60,539 nucleotides of DNA from Anaerolinea sp. (GTDB taxonomy: Bacteria; Chloroflexota; Anaerolineae; Anaerolineales; Anaerolineaceae). Below, one piece after another: positions 25,219-34,191 of this stretch. A program made the translations under genes and the position numbers. The DNA lies in assembly GCA_029975965.1 (NCBI GenBank), contig JARKOV010000091.1, forward strand, positions 1-60,539. The letters run 5' to 3'. The first letter of the stretch is position 1. Every line of letters starts with the position of its first letter. The notes below the pieces were generated by a model. The model worked only from the letters and a program-made list of their open reading frames with translations. It ran no database searches and had not been told where the DNA came from.

Positions 25219-26328
25219 ATGCATTCCAATGGGCAAACGAACTGGATCGAAGTGGATCTGGGCGAAATCCGCAACAACGTCCGCGCATTGCGGTCGATCG
25301 CCGGAGCGCAAGTGATGGCGGTGGTCAAGGCGAATGCGTACGGGCATGGCCTGGTGGAAGCCAGCCAGGCAGCCGTCGAGGGCGGCGCCGGCTGGCTGGG
25401 CGTGGCGCGGATCGACGAGGCATTGGCGCTTTGCCGGGCAGGGATACAGGCGCGGATGATCGTGTTAGGGTACACTGAGCCGGAACGCGCCGCCGAAGCC
25501 GCCGCCGAAGGCGTGCGCCTGGCGGTTTACGACCGGGGAGTGGTGGAGGCATACAGCCGAGTTGCTCGCGAGGCGGGGAAAACGCTACTGGTACATGCCA
25601 AGTACGATACCGGGATGGGACGGCTAGGCCACGACCCGCAAGATGCGGTGGAGTTCACGCGGTGGATGGTCGATCTTCCCGGCCTGAAGGTCGAAGGGGC
25701 TTTCACCCACTTCGCTGAAGCAGACGAACCGCAAAAACCGACCACCCTGCGCCAGTTGGAGTGTTTTGAGAACGTGTTGAAAGCGTTAAATGCGGCCGGG
25801 TTACGTCCGGAGTTCATCCATGCAGCCAACTCGGCGGGCACCTTGCTGTTCCCCCAGGCTCGCTATGATGTGGTGCGTCCAGGAATCGCCGTATACGGAT
25901 TGCAACCCGCGCCTGGGGTTATGCTGCCCCCCGAAATCCGACCGGCGCTGAGCTGGAAGGCTCGGTTGGCGTCGGTCAAGATGATCCCTCCGGGGCATGG
26001 GGTGAGCTACAACTTCCAATACTTCACGACACATGAAGAGCGCATCGGGGTGATCACGGTGGGCTACGCCGACGGTTTCCGGCGGGTCCAGGGTAATCAT
26101 GTGCTGGTTCGCGGGGTACGCGTTCCGGTGGTGGGCGCCGTGTGCATGGACCAATGCCTGGTGCAACTGGACGCGGTTCCCGACGCGCAAATCGGCGACG
26201 AAGTCGTCTTGATCGGCCAGCAAGGGGATTTGCGCATCTCGGCTGAGGAAATTGCCCGCTCATGGGGGACGATTGTGTACGAAGTGGTCTGCGGATTAGG
26301 AGCCCGCGTTCAACGAGTTTATCGATGA
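25219..26328 (+). CDS. alr: Alanine racemase
   Basis: A 369-residue PLP enzyme that converts L- to D-alanine for peptidoglycan. The PLP-binding lysine is in VVKANAYGHG (about residue 38), and the catalytic tyrosine region is PPGHGVSYNFQYFT (about residue 265). The C-terminal beta domain has VGAVCMDQCLVQLD. The start at 25219 is supported by a TATAAT box 7 nt upstream; a frame extension of 45 codons overlapping tgt was rejected. The stop overlaps the recJ start by 4 nt, so the two genes are coupled. Confidence 0.95.
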   Translation: MHSNGQTNWIEVDLGEIRNNVRALRSIAGAQVMAVVKANAYGHGLVEASQAAVEGGAGWLGVARIDEALALCRAGIQARMIVLGYTEPERAAEAAAEGVRLAVYDRGVVEAYSRVAREAGKTLLVHAKYDTGMGRLGHDPQDAVEFTRWMVDLPGLKVEGAFTHFAEADEPQKPTTLRQLECFENVLKALNAAGLRPEFIHAANSAGTLLFPQARYDVVRPGIAVYGLQPAPGVMLPPEIRPALSWKARLASVKMIPPGHGVSYNFQYFTTHEERIGVITVGYADGFRRVQGNHVLVRGVRVPVVGAVCMDQCLVQLDAVPDAQIGDEVVLIGQQGDLRISAEEIARSWGTIVYEVVCGLGARVQRVYR

Positions 26329-28016
26329 TCAACAACGCGCAAAATAAACGCTGGGAAGTCGCGCCTCCGGTTCCTCCCGGAGTGGATGAGGCATTGGCCG
26401 ATTACCCCAAGGTATTCCGACAGATTCTTTACAACCGCGGGGTGATCGACGCTGCTTCTGCCGCGGCCTATTTACATGCCAGCGGCGAGTCGGGCGACCC
26501 GATGCTCTTGCTCGACATGCCGGCTGCCGTGGAGCGCCTGTTCAGGGCAATCAACCGGCAGGAGAAAATCGCGGTTTACGGCGATTACGATGTGGATGGT
26601 GTGAGCGCGACCGCTTTGCTGGTGGAGGTCTTGCGCTGTTATGGCGGCCAGGTGCGCCCTTACATCCCCAACCGTTTCGAGGAAGGTTACGGGTTGAACA
26701 ACGAGGCTCTGGATGCGCTGGCTGCCGAGGGGGTCGACCTGGTGATCACCGTCGATTGCGGCATCCGCTCGCCGCGCGAAGCAGACCATGCCCGTGAGCT
26801 GGGGGTCGACCTGATCATCAGCGACCACCACCATCCGGGGCACGAGCTACCCCAGGCGGTGGCGGTCATTTGCCCGAAGCGAGCCGGCGATCCATATCCC
26901 GATAAAGCCCTGGCCGGGGTGGGATTGGCATTTAAAATCGCCCAGGCGCTTTCGGGTATCAGGCCGTTGGATGGCTGTGAGCCGGAAAATTGGCTCGACC
27001 TCGTCGCGCTGGGTACCATCTCCGATATTGTTCCTCTGTCGGGAGAAAATCGGGTGCTGGTTCGACGAGGGTTGGAAAAACTGCGCCAGTGCCGGCGACA
27101 GGGGATCGTATCGCTGGCGGGTGCGGCGGGAGTCAAGCTCCCCTTGCTGACTGCGTCGGACGTGGGATTCATGCTCGGACCGCGGCTCAACGCTGCCGGA
27201 CGGCTCGAGTCGGCTGAAGATGCGCTGACTTTGCTGCTCGAACAGGATTTGTTCCAGGCAGGTGCGCTGGCACAGAAGCTAGATTCGCAGAACCGCGAGC
27301 GGCAGGCGCTCACCCGCCAGATGCAGGAACAGGCGGCCTGGATGGCGGAGGAAGAAGGCTTGCAAGAGATCCTCTTTGCCTTCTCGCCCGATTTCAATCC
27401 GGGTGTGGTCGGTCTGGCAGCAGCCCGCCTGGTCGAGGCGTATTACCGCCCGGCTGTGGTCGGGCACATGGATGCGGAGTTCACCCGGGCTTCGTGCCGG
27501 TCGATTCCGGAGTTTCACATCACCTCTGCGCTGGATGAGTGCCGCGATTTGCTCGTCCGGCATGGCGGTCATTCGGTGGCGGCAGGTTTCACAGTGCGCA
27601 ACGAACACCTGCCCGAATTGAAAAACCGCCTGACGGAACTGGCTCGGAAACAGTTCGACGGGCAGGAGCTCTCGCCCGTGGTCAAAGCGGATGTGGAAAT
27701 TCCGCTCGGTGCCCTTCACCCCGATCTGCTGAGCTACCTCGACTTGCTCCAACCTACCGGGCAAGACAACCCCGATGCCCTTTTTGTATCGCGGGGACTG
27801 CGTGTGATGCGCACGCGCACGGTTGGCAATGAGGGACAGCATCTCAAGCTGGCAGTCAGCGATGGGTGGATGACCTGGGATGCCATCGCTTTCAGGCAAG
27901 GGCATTGGGCGCAGGAAATGCCCGACCGGGTCGATTTACTGTACCAGTTCGAGCGCAACGAGTTCAACGGCAGGGTTTCGCTGCAATTGAATGTGCGCGA
28001 TCTGAAGCCGTCTTGA
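26325..28016 (+). CDS. recJ: Single-stranded-DNA-specific exonuclease RecJ
   Basis: A 563-residue 5'-3' single-strand exonuclease of the DHH family, acting in recombination and mismatch or base excision repair. Motifs include AVYGDYDVDGVSATALL, VITVDCGIRS, ISDHHHPG (the DHH core) and the DHHA1 nucleic-acid-binding portion with GGHSVAAGFTV. A C-terminal OB-like domain follows (LKLAVSDGWMTWDAIAF). The ATG overlaps the alr stop (ATGA), which fixes the start; the in-frame upstream region lies within alr. The length is normal. A bidirectional hairpin follows the stop. Confidence 0.95.
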   Translation: MINNAQNKRWEVAPPVPPGVDEALADYPKVFRQILYNRGVIDAASAAAYLHASGESGDPMLLLDMPAAVERLFRAINRQEKIAVYGDYDVDGVSATALLVEVLRCYGGQVRPYIPNRFEEGYGLNNEALDALAAEGVDLVITVDCGIRSPREADHARELGVDLIISDHHHPGHELPQAVAVICPKRAGDPYPDKALAGVGLAFKIAQALSGIRPLDGCEPENWLDLVALGTISDIVPLSGENRVLVRRGLEKLRQCRRQGIVSLAGAAGVKLPLLTASDVGFMLGPRLNAAGRLESAEDALTLLLEQDLFQAGALAQKLDSQNRERQALTRQMQEQAAWMAEEEGLQEILFAFSPDFNPGVVGLAAARLVEAYYRPAVVGHMDAEFTRASCRSIPEFHITSALDECRDLLVRHGGHSVAAGFTVRNEHLPELKNRLTELARKQFDGQELSPVVKADVEIPLGALHPDLLSYLDLLQPTGQDNPDALFVSRGLRVMRTRTVGNEGQHLKLAVSDGWMTWDAIAFRQGHWAQEMPDRVDLLYQFERNEFNGRVSLQLNVRDLKPS

Positions 28017-28038
28017 AATTCGCAGCTTCATTGGGTTA

Positions 28039-28081
28039 AAAACGAGTTGTCGGGGCGAAAAGCGCCTCGACAACTCGTTTT
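28039..28081. terminator. 19-bp bidirectional terminator hairpin
   Basis: Arms 28039-28057 and 28063-28081 pair with one G:T wobble around a 5-nt loop, flanked by A and T runs. It sits between the convergent recJ and the GT2 gene. Confidence 0.85.
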
Positions 28082-28092
28082 AAGGTCAACCC

Positions 28093-28147
28093 GAATCGCT
28101 CAGGATAAAGGAGAAAGGGCTTTTCCTCCCACGGCTGAGCCGTCAGG
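28093..28147 (+). repeat. Possible degenerate copy D of the palindromic repeat
   Basis: CTCAGG...GGAGAAAG on the left and CTTTTCCTC...CTGAGCCGT on the right resemble copies A and C; 18 of 24 right-end bases match copy A. The two halves also pair with each other (GGAGAAAG with CTTTTCC). This is the weakest member of the proposed family. Confidence 0.35.
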
Positions 28148-28148
28148 G

Positions 28149-28832
28149 TTAATCGACGAAGCGGTATTTCAATAACGCCCACACGGCATGGAAGGCATCT
28201 GACATTCTGATTTTCTTGCCCTCCGTGTATTCGCGCGGGTTAAATCGAATGGGCACCTCGAAGATTCGCACGCGGCGCTTGAGCAGCTTGGCGGTAAATT
28301 CGGGTTCGAACTCAAAACCGCGCGCATGGAGCGGCATGCCAAGGGCGATATCACGCCGAAAGAGCTTGTAACCTGTCTCCATATCCGTGAGGATGTTGTT
28401 ATACAGGATGTTGGTGATGAAGGTGAGGATTTTGTTGGCGACCATGTTCCAGAACAAAATAGGGCGACGCGCCGCACCCAGGAAGCGCGAGCCGAAAACC
28501 ACATCGGCAATGCCTTCTTCAACGGGTTGCATCAGGGCATGGTAGTCGCGCGGGTCGTATTCCAGGTCGGCATCCTGAACGATCAACCATTCGCCGTGCG
28601 CTTCGCGGATCGCTGTGCGCACAGCGGCGCCTTTTCCCTGGTTGCGATCGTGGTAGATCACTCTGATCAGCGGATCGCCGGCAAGGGTCTGCAGGAACTC
28701 GCGCGTGCCATCGGTTGAGCCGTCGTCGACGATGATGATCTCATTGACCACTCCGGTCGCCTTGACCCGCCGGATGATCTCGGCGATCGTCTTGAGCTCA
28801 TTGTAAACAGGGATGAGAACGGTCAATTCCAT
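28149..28832 (-). CDS. Glycosyltransferase family 2 (dolichyl-phosphate-mannose-synthase-like)
   Basis: A 227-residue soluble GT-A enzyme. Motifs are LTVLIPVYNE, IIIVDDGSTDGT, the GKGAAVRTAIREAHG nucleotide loop and DADLEYDPRDY (the DxD metal site). It most resembles polyprenyl-phosphate hexose synthases, which load mannose or glucose onto a lipid carrier at the inner face of the membrane. This would supply donor lipid to transferases such as the Agl23-type protein in this window; that link is inference. The ATG at 28832 is preferred because TATAAT (28840-28845, minus strand) ends 7 nt before it. Confidence 0.9.
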   Translation of the reverse strand: MELTVLIPVYNELKTIAEIIRRVKATGVVNEIIIVDDGSTDGTREFLQTLAGDPLIRVIYHDRNQGKGAAVRTAIREAHGEWLIVQDADLEYDPRDYHALMQPVEEGIADVVFGSRFLGAARRPILFWNMVANKILTFITNILYNNILTDMETGYKLFRRDIALGMPLHARGFEFEPEFTAKLLKRRVRIFEVPIRFNPREYTEGKKIRMSDAFHAVWALLKYRFVD

Positions 28833-28951
28833 GCGCGAAATTATACCGGACAAAAAGAGCGAGCGACAGAACAAAAAACTTACAATCGGCTATCGACCAC
28901 AATCCTTTCAGTTTTGATATGGCATAGCGGCTGAAAGCGTGAAATGAGCAT

Positions 28952-28957
28952 GCTATA
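28952..28957 (+). promoter_or_regulatory. Extended -10 upstream of the AAA+ ATPase gene
   Basis: TGCTATAAT lies in the gap of about 215 nt before the AAA+ gene and predicts a 5' UTR of about 85 nt. No clear -35 box is visible. The position is accurate to a few bases. Confidence 0.5.
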
Positions 28958-29049
28958 ATTTCACTTGAGCACTCTGATTTGTATGAACAGGAATAAGACG
29001 TGCAACGCATGAAAATGGCCTTCTCGTGGCCTGGGATGGGAGGTTCGTC

Positions 29050-30411
29050 ATGACCAATGCGCCAGCGCGATCCAGCAACAAACCAGCCGCTGGTTCTGGA
29101 TCAAATGGCCCTTCAAGTGGGGTACCTTACTCACCACCTCCATTGATGAACCTGGATGATACCGGGCTGTCGCCGCTTTGGCTTCAAGACCTGGTATTAA
29201 AGGTGATGTATTTCCAGGGTTACCTTACCGGTTATAAAATCGCCGAGGAAGTGGCGCTACCGTTTTCGAACGTGATTGATCAAATCCTGGAGGCGTTGAA
29301 GCGTGAGAAGCTGATCGAGGTGCGCTCTTCTCAAATGGGGTTAGGCGAGGGCGCTTACTTATACGCCATTACCGGCGCGGGCATTGCGCGAGCGCGTGAA
29401 GCGCTGGAGCGCAGCCAATATGCTGGCCCGGCTCCTGTCCCCCTGAATGTGTATATCGAATCGATCTTGCGCCAGGCGCGCAGCCGGTTATCCGTCACCA
29501 ACCGCCTGATGCGCCAGGTGCTCTCGAACCTGGTGCTTTCTGAAAACACCTTCCAGTTCCTCGGTCCGGCTGTCAATTCGGGAACCTCCATCTTCCTGTA
29601 CGGTCCACCAGGGAACGGCAAGACCAGTGTGGCCCGCGCGGTTGGGGAGATGATGCAGGCGCAGTCGATTTACATTCCCTACGCAATTTATGTGGACGGG
29701 CAGGTGATCAAGCTGTACGACTCGGTCAACCATGTGATCGCAGAGGAAGAGGATGCGTCCGCCGCGGCAGGCAGCGGATTGCGCGCCGGTGCGCGGCGCG
29801 ATACGCGCTGGGTGCGCATCAAACGTCCGTTCATCGTCACCGGCGGTGAGCTTACGCTGGCAGGGCTTGACCTGGTCTTTGATGATACGTTGAAATATTA
29901 CGAAGCGCCATTCCAGGTGAAGTCGAACGGTGGCATTTTGCTGATCGACGATTTCGGCCGCCAGATGGTTCGTCCACGCGATCTGCTGAACCGCTGGATT
30001 GTGCCGCTCGAGAACCGGATCGATTATCTGACCCTGCATACCGGACGCAAGATCGAGATACCCTTCGATGTGCTGGTGATTTTCTCCACCAATCTACCGC
30101 CCAAAGAGCTGGTTGACGAAGCTTTCCTCCGGCGCTTGCGCCATAAAATCGAGATTGGCGACCCAACCTACGAAGAGTACCGTGAAATTTTCCGCCGCGT
30201 GGCGGCATCCAAGGGCGTCACGTACAGCGACCAGGGCCTGGCCTATCTGCTTCAGGAATGGTACATCAAACCGGATCGGAAATTACGCGCTTCACATCCG
30301 CGCGACCTTTGCGACCAGATCATCGACGTCTCCCAATACCTGAACGTGGAAGCCACGATGAGCCGTGAATTGCTCGACCGGGCTGCTCGTTCCTTTTTTG
30401 TGGACTTATGA
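29050..30411 (+). CDS. AAA+ ATPase with N-terminal winged-helix-like domain
   Basis: A 453-residue protein. After a low-complexity Ser/Pro/Gly N terminus comes a helical segment with winged-helix character (about residues 40-110, LTGYKIAEEVALPFSNVIDQILEAL) and then an AAA+ module: Walker A GPPGNGKTS (about 188-196), Walker B GGILLIDDFGR and sensor 1 VIFSTNLPP. The C-terminal lid contains SHPRDLCDQIID. It resembles MoxR-like or predicted chaperone ATPases but I cannot name its client. The ATG at 29050 has a GGGAGG site; an ATG 8 codons earlier is less favoured. It is coupled to the GDPD gene by ATGA. Confidence 0.8.
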   Translation: MTNAPARSSNKPAAGSGSNGPSSGVPYSPPPLMNLDDTGLSPLWLQDLVLKVMYFQGYLTGYKIAEEVALPFSNVIDQILEALKREKLIEVRSSQMGLGEGAYLYAITGAGIARAREALERSQYAGPAPVPLNVYIESILRQARSRLSVTNRLMRQVLSNLVLSENTFQFLGPAVNSGTSIFLYGPPGNGKTSVARAVGEMMQAQSIYIPYAIYVDGQVIKLYDSVNHVIAEEEDASAAAGSGLRAGARRDTRWVRIKRPFIVTGGELTLAGLDLVFDDTLKYYEAPFQVKSNGGILLIDDFGRQMVRPRDLLNRWIVPLENRIDYLTLHTGRKIEIPFDVLVIFSTNLPPKELVDEAFLRRLRHKIEIGDPTYEEYREIFRRVAASKGVTYSDQGLAYLLQEWYIKPDRKLRASHPRDLCDQIIDVSQYLNVEATMSRELLDRAARSFFVDL

Positions 30412-31196
30412 ACCGTTTCCAGGCCGAGACTCGCACCCTCGTCATCGCCCACCGCGGCGCTTCGGCGCATGCCCCGGAAAACACGCTGGCGGCGTTCGAG
30501 CTGGCGGTCGAGCTGGGCGCCGATGCAATCGAGCTGGATGCCAAGCTGAGCTCAGACGGCCAGGTGGTGGTGATCCATGACGCCACCACCGACCGCACGA
30601 CCAAGCAACCCGGAGAAGTGCGGCGTCTCACCCTTGGGCAATTGAAATCATTGGATGCGGGTAGTTTCTTTTCGTCACGTTTTGCTGGTGAGCCGATTCC
30701 GACTCTGGCCGAAGTTTTTGAGGCGGTTGGCCAAAAAATCTTGATCAATGTTGAATTGACCAATTATGCCAATCCGGGCGACCGGTTGGTGGATGAGGTT
30801 GTCAAGCTGGTGACCCGCTACCAACTTCAGGAGCGCGTGTTATTCTCCTCCTTCCACCCGCTGAACCTGTGGAAGGCGCGGAAATTACTTCCAGAGGTGC
30901 CGTTGGCGATCCTGGCGATGCCCGGCAGGGTCGGCTGGTGGGCGCGATCTTTCGCCTTACGCCAGATATCTCCCTTTTTCGTCCATCCCTATTATGCGGA
31001 CGCATCGGCAGGTTACATCTCCCGCCAGCATGCAGAGAACCGGCGGGTAAATGTTTGGACGGTGAACGATCCTCTCGATCTGGAACGGTTGTATCTGGAT
31101 GGCGCGGACGGCTTGATCACCGATGACCCTGTGGCGGCGAGGCGCGTGATCGGCGACGCGGCCCCCCACGCGCGGTCGCAAGGCATGGTAGAATGA
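30408..31196 (+). CDS. Glycerophosphodiester phosphodiesterase
   Basis: A 262-residue GDPD-fold enzyme that hydrolyses glycerophosphodiesters to glycerol 3-phosphate and an alcohol. The motif IAHRGASAHAPENTLAAF has the catalytic His-Arg and Glu, and ELDAKLSSDGQVVVIHD has the metal-binding Glu/Asp and second His. VNVWTVNDP near the C terminus is typical. There is no signal peptide, so it is cytoplasmic. It is translationally coupled to the AAA+ ATPase gene (ATGA overlap). A 127-nt leader for the next gene follows. Confidence 0.92.
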   Translation: MNRFQAETRTLVIAHRGASAHAPENTLAAFELAVELGADAIELDAKLSSDGQVVVIHDATTDRTTKQPGEVRRLTLGQLKSLDAGSFFSSRFAGEPIPTLAEVFEAVGQKILINVELTNYANPGDRLVDEVVKLVTRYQLQERVLFSSFHPLNLWKARKLLPEVPLAILAMPGRVGWWARSFALRQISPFFVHPYYADASAGYISRQHAENRRVNVWTVNDPLDLERLYLDGADGLITDDPVAARRVIGDAAPHARSQGMVE

Positions 31197-31199
31197 GGC

Positions 31200-31323
31200 A
31201 ACCCCGCATCTAAATCGACCTGCGGTTGACGCAATCGTCGAGTGGAAATTCGGCTCCGGTGTTACACGCCGGTAGCAAGGAGTCGATGCAGCGGAAAGTT
31301 GGTTTCAGCTCTATTTGGTTGCG
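31200..31323 (+). promoter_or_regulatory. Structured leader and 13-codon upstream ORF before the GH3 gene
   Basis: Two nested stems can be drawn: CGGCTCC paired with GGAGTCG enclosing CCGGTG-TTACA-CGCCGG. An AAGGAG site at 31277-31282 precedes an ATG at 31286 that opens a 13-codon ORF (MQRKVGFSSIWLR). Its TGA at 31325-31327 overlaps the GH3 ATG. The GH3 gene has no ribosome-binding site of its own. Confidence 0.45.
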
Positions 31324-34155
31324 ATGAAGAAGAGTTCTCGCCGCTTTCGGTTCACCTCAGTCCTGATCATCTTCCTGTTGGTGGCGGGCTGGTTTATCCC
31401 GGCCGGTACCAGCCTGGCGGATTCTCGCGCTCAACAAGCGACTCCCAACCAAAAGGCTCGCGCCCTGCTCACCTCGTTGACCCCTGAAGAAAGGGTGGGG
31501 CAGCTTTTCCTGGTCACTTTCAACGGGATCAAAGCGGATGATAGCATCCCGCTTTACCAGCTCATCACCCAATTTCATATCGGTGGGGTGATCTTGCTGC
31601 GTTCGAATAACAATTTTTCGGACCAGGAAGACATCCTGGGATCGACCCTTCAGCTCACATCTGCCATCCAGAAGATCGAGTTCGATGCCAGCCGCGATGC
31701 GCCGGATGCCGCGCCTGGTTCCCCAAACTACATCCCGCTTTTCATAGGCATTCCCCAGGAAGGCGATTTATACCCCAACGACCAGATCCTCAGCGGGTTA
31801 ACCGCGTTGCCGAACCTGATGTCGATTGGAGCCACCTGGGACCGGAGCCTGGCCCAACAGGTAGGCGCCGTGATGGGCAGCGAGCTTTCAGCCCTGGGAT
31901 TCAACTTTTACCTGGGGCCTTCGCTGGATGTATTGGATGTGTTGTATGTAAGCGGGGGTGAGGACCTGGGGGTGCGGACGTTTGGCGGAGACCCCTACTG
32001 GGTGAGCGAGTTGGGTAAAGCCTACATTGCCGGTCTGCACGAGGGGTCTCAAAACAAACTGGCGGTCATCGCCAAGCATTTCCCGGGCCAGGGAGGTTCG
32101 GACCGCCAGCCAGAGACCGAGATCGCCACCATCCGGAAAACGTTCGAACAACTGAAGCTGATTGACCTGGCGCCCTTTTTCACCGTGACCAACACCCAGA
32201 ATGAGCCACAGCGCATTGTGGATGGGCTGCTTCTCTCGCATATCCGCTACCAGGGATTGCAGCGCAATATTCGCCAATCGACCCTGCCGGTCAGTTTCGA
32301 CCGGACCGCTTTGAGCGACATCCTGAATCTGCCTGAGATGGTGCCCTGGCGTCAAAACAACGGTCTGTTGGTCAGCGATAACCTGGGCAGCCCGGCGATT
32401 CGCCGCTTTTTTGACCCGACCGGCAATCGGTTCGACGCTCGATTAGTGGCTCGGGATGCATTCCTGGCCGGCAACGACCTGCTCTATGTGGACAACTTGA
32501 TCTCAAGCGGCGATCCCGATTACCCGACCACGTTGAGACGCACCCTTGAGTTCTTCGCTCAAAAATACCGCGAGGATCCTTCTTTTGCCCAGCGGGTGGA
32601 CGCTTCGGTCGAACGGATCCTGACTCTGAAGTACGAAATTTACCCCGAATTCATCCTGGATCAAGTCGTCTCGTCCGATCAGAGCCTGGATAATATCGGC
32701 AAATCGCAACAACTGGCTTACGAAGTCGCCAGCCGGGCGGTGACGCTGGTCAGCCCCGATCCAGAAGAGCTGACGACCGTGCTCCCGCGCCCACCGCAGC
32801 TGAATGAGCGAATCGTTTTCCTCACCGACAGCATGACGGCGCGGCAATGCAGCAGTTGTGCGGAAAGACCTTCTTTGCGGGTCGATGCGGTCCAGGCCGA
32901 GGTGCTGCGCCTCTACGGCCCCCAGGCAGGTGGGCAGGTGTCGCGCAACCTGGTCAGCTCCTACTCGTTCATGGATTTATGGCGTTTTCTGAACCAGCAG
33001 GAGGACCTTCCGCCCATCCAAAATGACCTTAACCTGGCGGATTGGATTGTCGTCAGTATGCTGGATCACTCGCCGGACCGGGTGGAATCGCAGGCGTTGC
33101 GCAAGCTGCTTTCAGAACGCCCCGACCTCCTCCGCAACAAGCGGGTCGTCATTTTTGCGTTCAATGCCCCCTATTACCTCGATGCCACCGATATCTCGAA
33201 GGTGACAGCCTATTATGCGCTTTACTCCAAATCGCCAACGTCCGCTCTGGTAGCCGCTCAGGTGCTCTTTCAGGAAATAACGCCGCGCGGGGCTTTGCCT
33301 GTCTCGGTGCCGGGCACAGGCTATGACTTGATTCGCGCGACAAGCCCAGATGCAGCTCAGGTCATCTCGCTGGCACTCGACCTGCCCGAACCCCCGGCCG
33401 GCGAGGGCGAAGCCACTTTAGAACCGACGCCGGTGCCTGCCTTTAAAGTAGGAGACACCATCCCGTTAAAAACAGGGGTTATCCTCGACCACAACCATAA
33501 CCCGGTGCCAGATGGCACGCCGGTGCGTTTCCTGTTTGCCACCGGCGGAGAACCGGGAGTGGCGCAGACCGTCGATACGGTCACGGTGAATGGGATTGCC
33601 CGTACCAGTTATCGTATCGAGCGGGACGGGTTATTGGAGATCACCGTTACCAGTGATCCGGCGATCAATTCCGACAAGCTCCAACTGGATATCACCGGCG
33701 CAGACGCAGCCGTGATTACGGCCATCGTGCCGACATCGATTCCCACCGACACGCCATCCCCGACGCCCACTCTGACCCCAACCCCGACGGTCACGCCGAC
33801 TCCAGAGCCACCGCCGCCGCCCAGCCTGATGGTGGGGGACTGGGTGATCGCGCTGGCGGTCACGTTGGGTTGTGCAGCACTCGGCTTTTGGCTTGGCCTG
33901 CGTTTTTTCCTGGTGCGCTGGGCGATACGCTGGGCGTTGTGCGTGGTGATCGGTGGGTTACTGGCGTTCAATTACCTGGCGCTGGATTTTCCGGGCAGCC
34001 AGTCGTTGATTTCCAGAGGGGTTACATCCACGACCGTCTGGGTGACCCTGATCGGAGTCGCGATGGGGGGATTAGCCGGTTGGGGCTGGCATAAATTGGA
34101 AGCCCGGGAGATCGAAAAGGCGCGCGAGGCAACGGGTCCGAAGCGGACTGCATAG
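31324..34155 (+). CDS. GH3-family exported, membrane-anchored protein with altered catalytic loop
   Basis: A 943-residue surface protein. A signal peptide precedes a GH3 N-terminal domain (about 50-420) of the NagZ-like beta-N-acetylhexosaminidase type, a second GH3 domain (about 440-690), an Ig-like domain (about 705-800), a Thr/Pro linker (TPTPTVTPTPEP) and three C-terminal TM segments. The nucleophile Asp appears present in LLVSDNLGSPAI. However, the loop that reads KHFPGHGxxxxDSH in NagZ is KHFPGQGGSDRQPETE here, so the Asp/His acid-base dyad is replaced by Gln and Glu. The enzyme may use another acid, or may bind glycans without cutting. A TTG three codons earlier is an unlikely start. 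Confidence 0.85.
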   Translation: MKKSSRRFRFTSVLIIFLLVAGWFIPAGTSLADSRAQQATPNQKARALLTSLTPEERVGQLFLVTFNGIKADDSIPLYQLITQFHIGGVILLRSNNNFSDQEDILGSTLQLTSAIQKIEFDASRDAPDAAPGSPNYIPLFIGIPQEGDLYPNDQILSGLTALPNLMSIGATWDRSLAQQVGAVMGSELSALGFNFYLGPSLDVLDVLYVSGGEDLGVRTFGGDPYWVSELGKAYIAGLHEGSQNKLAVIAKHFPGQGGSDRQPETEIATIRKTFEQLKLIDLAPFFTVTNTQNEPQRIVDGLLLSHIRYQGLQRNIRQSTLPVSFDRTALSDILNLPEMVPWRQNNGLLVSDNLGSPAIRRFFDPTGNRFDARLVARDAFLAGNDLLYVDNLISSGDPDYPTTLRRTLEFFAQKYREDPSFAQRVDASVERILTLKYEIYPEFILDQVVSSDQSLDNIGKSQQLAYEVASRAVTLVSPDPEELTTVLPRPPQLNERIVFLTDSMTARQCSSCAERPSLRVDAVQAEVLRLYGPQAGGQVSRNLVSSYSFMDLWRFLNQQEDLPPIQNDLNLADWIVVSMLDHSPDRVESQALRKLLSERPDLLRNKRVVIFAFNAPYYLDATDISKVTAYYALYSKSPTSALVAAQVLFQEITPRGALPVSVPGTGYDLIRATSPDAAQVISLALDLPEPPAGEGEATLEPTPVPAFKVGDTIPLKTGVILDHNHNPVPDGTPVRFLFATGGEPGVAQTVDTVTVNGIARTSYRIERDGLLEITVTSDPAINSDKLQLDITGADAAVITAIVPTSIPTDTPSPTPTLTPTPTVTPTPEPPPPPSLMVGDWVIALAVTLGCAALGFWLGLRFFLVRWAIRWALCVVIGGLLAFNYLALDFPGSQSLISRGVTSTTVWVTLIGVAMGGLAGWGWHKLEAREIEKAREATGPKRTA

Positions 34156-34191
34156 GCGCGCAATCACCGGAGCCGGCAGTGGCGCGGGTAA

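Noticed and set aside
31200..31323. A known riboswitch (c-di-GMP, c-di-AMP, cobalamin) upstream of the GH3 gene
   Set aside because: Stems are visible but none of the conserved core sequences of these classes could be found.
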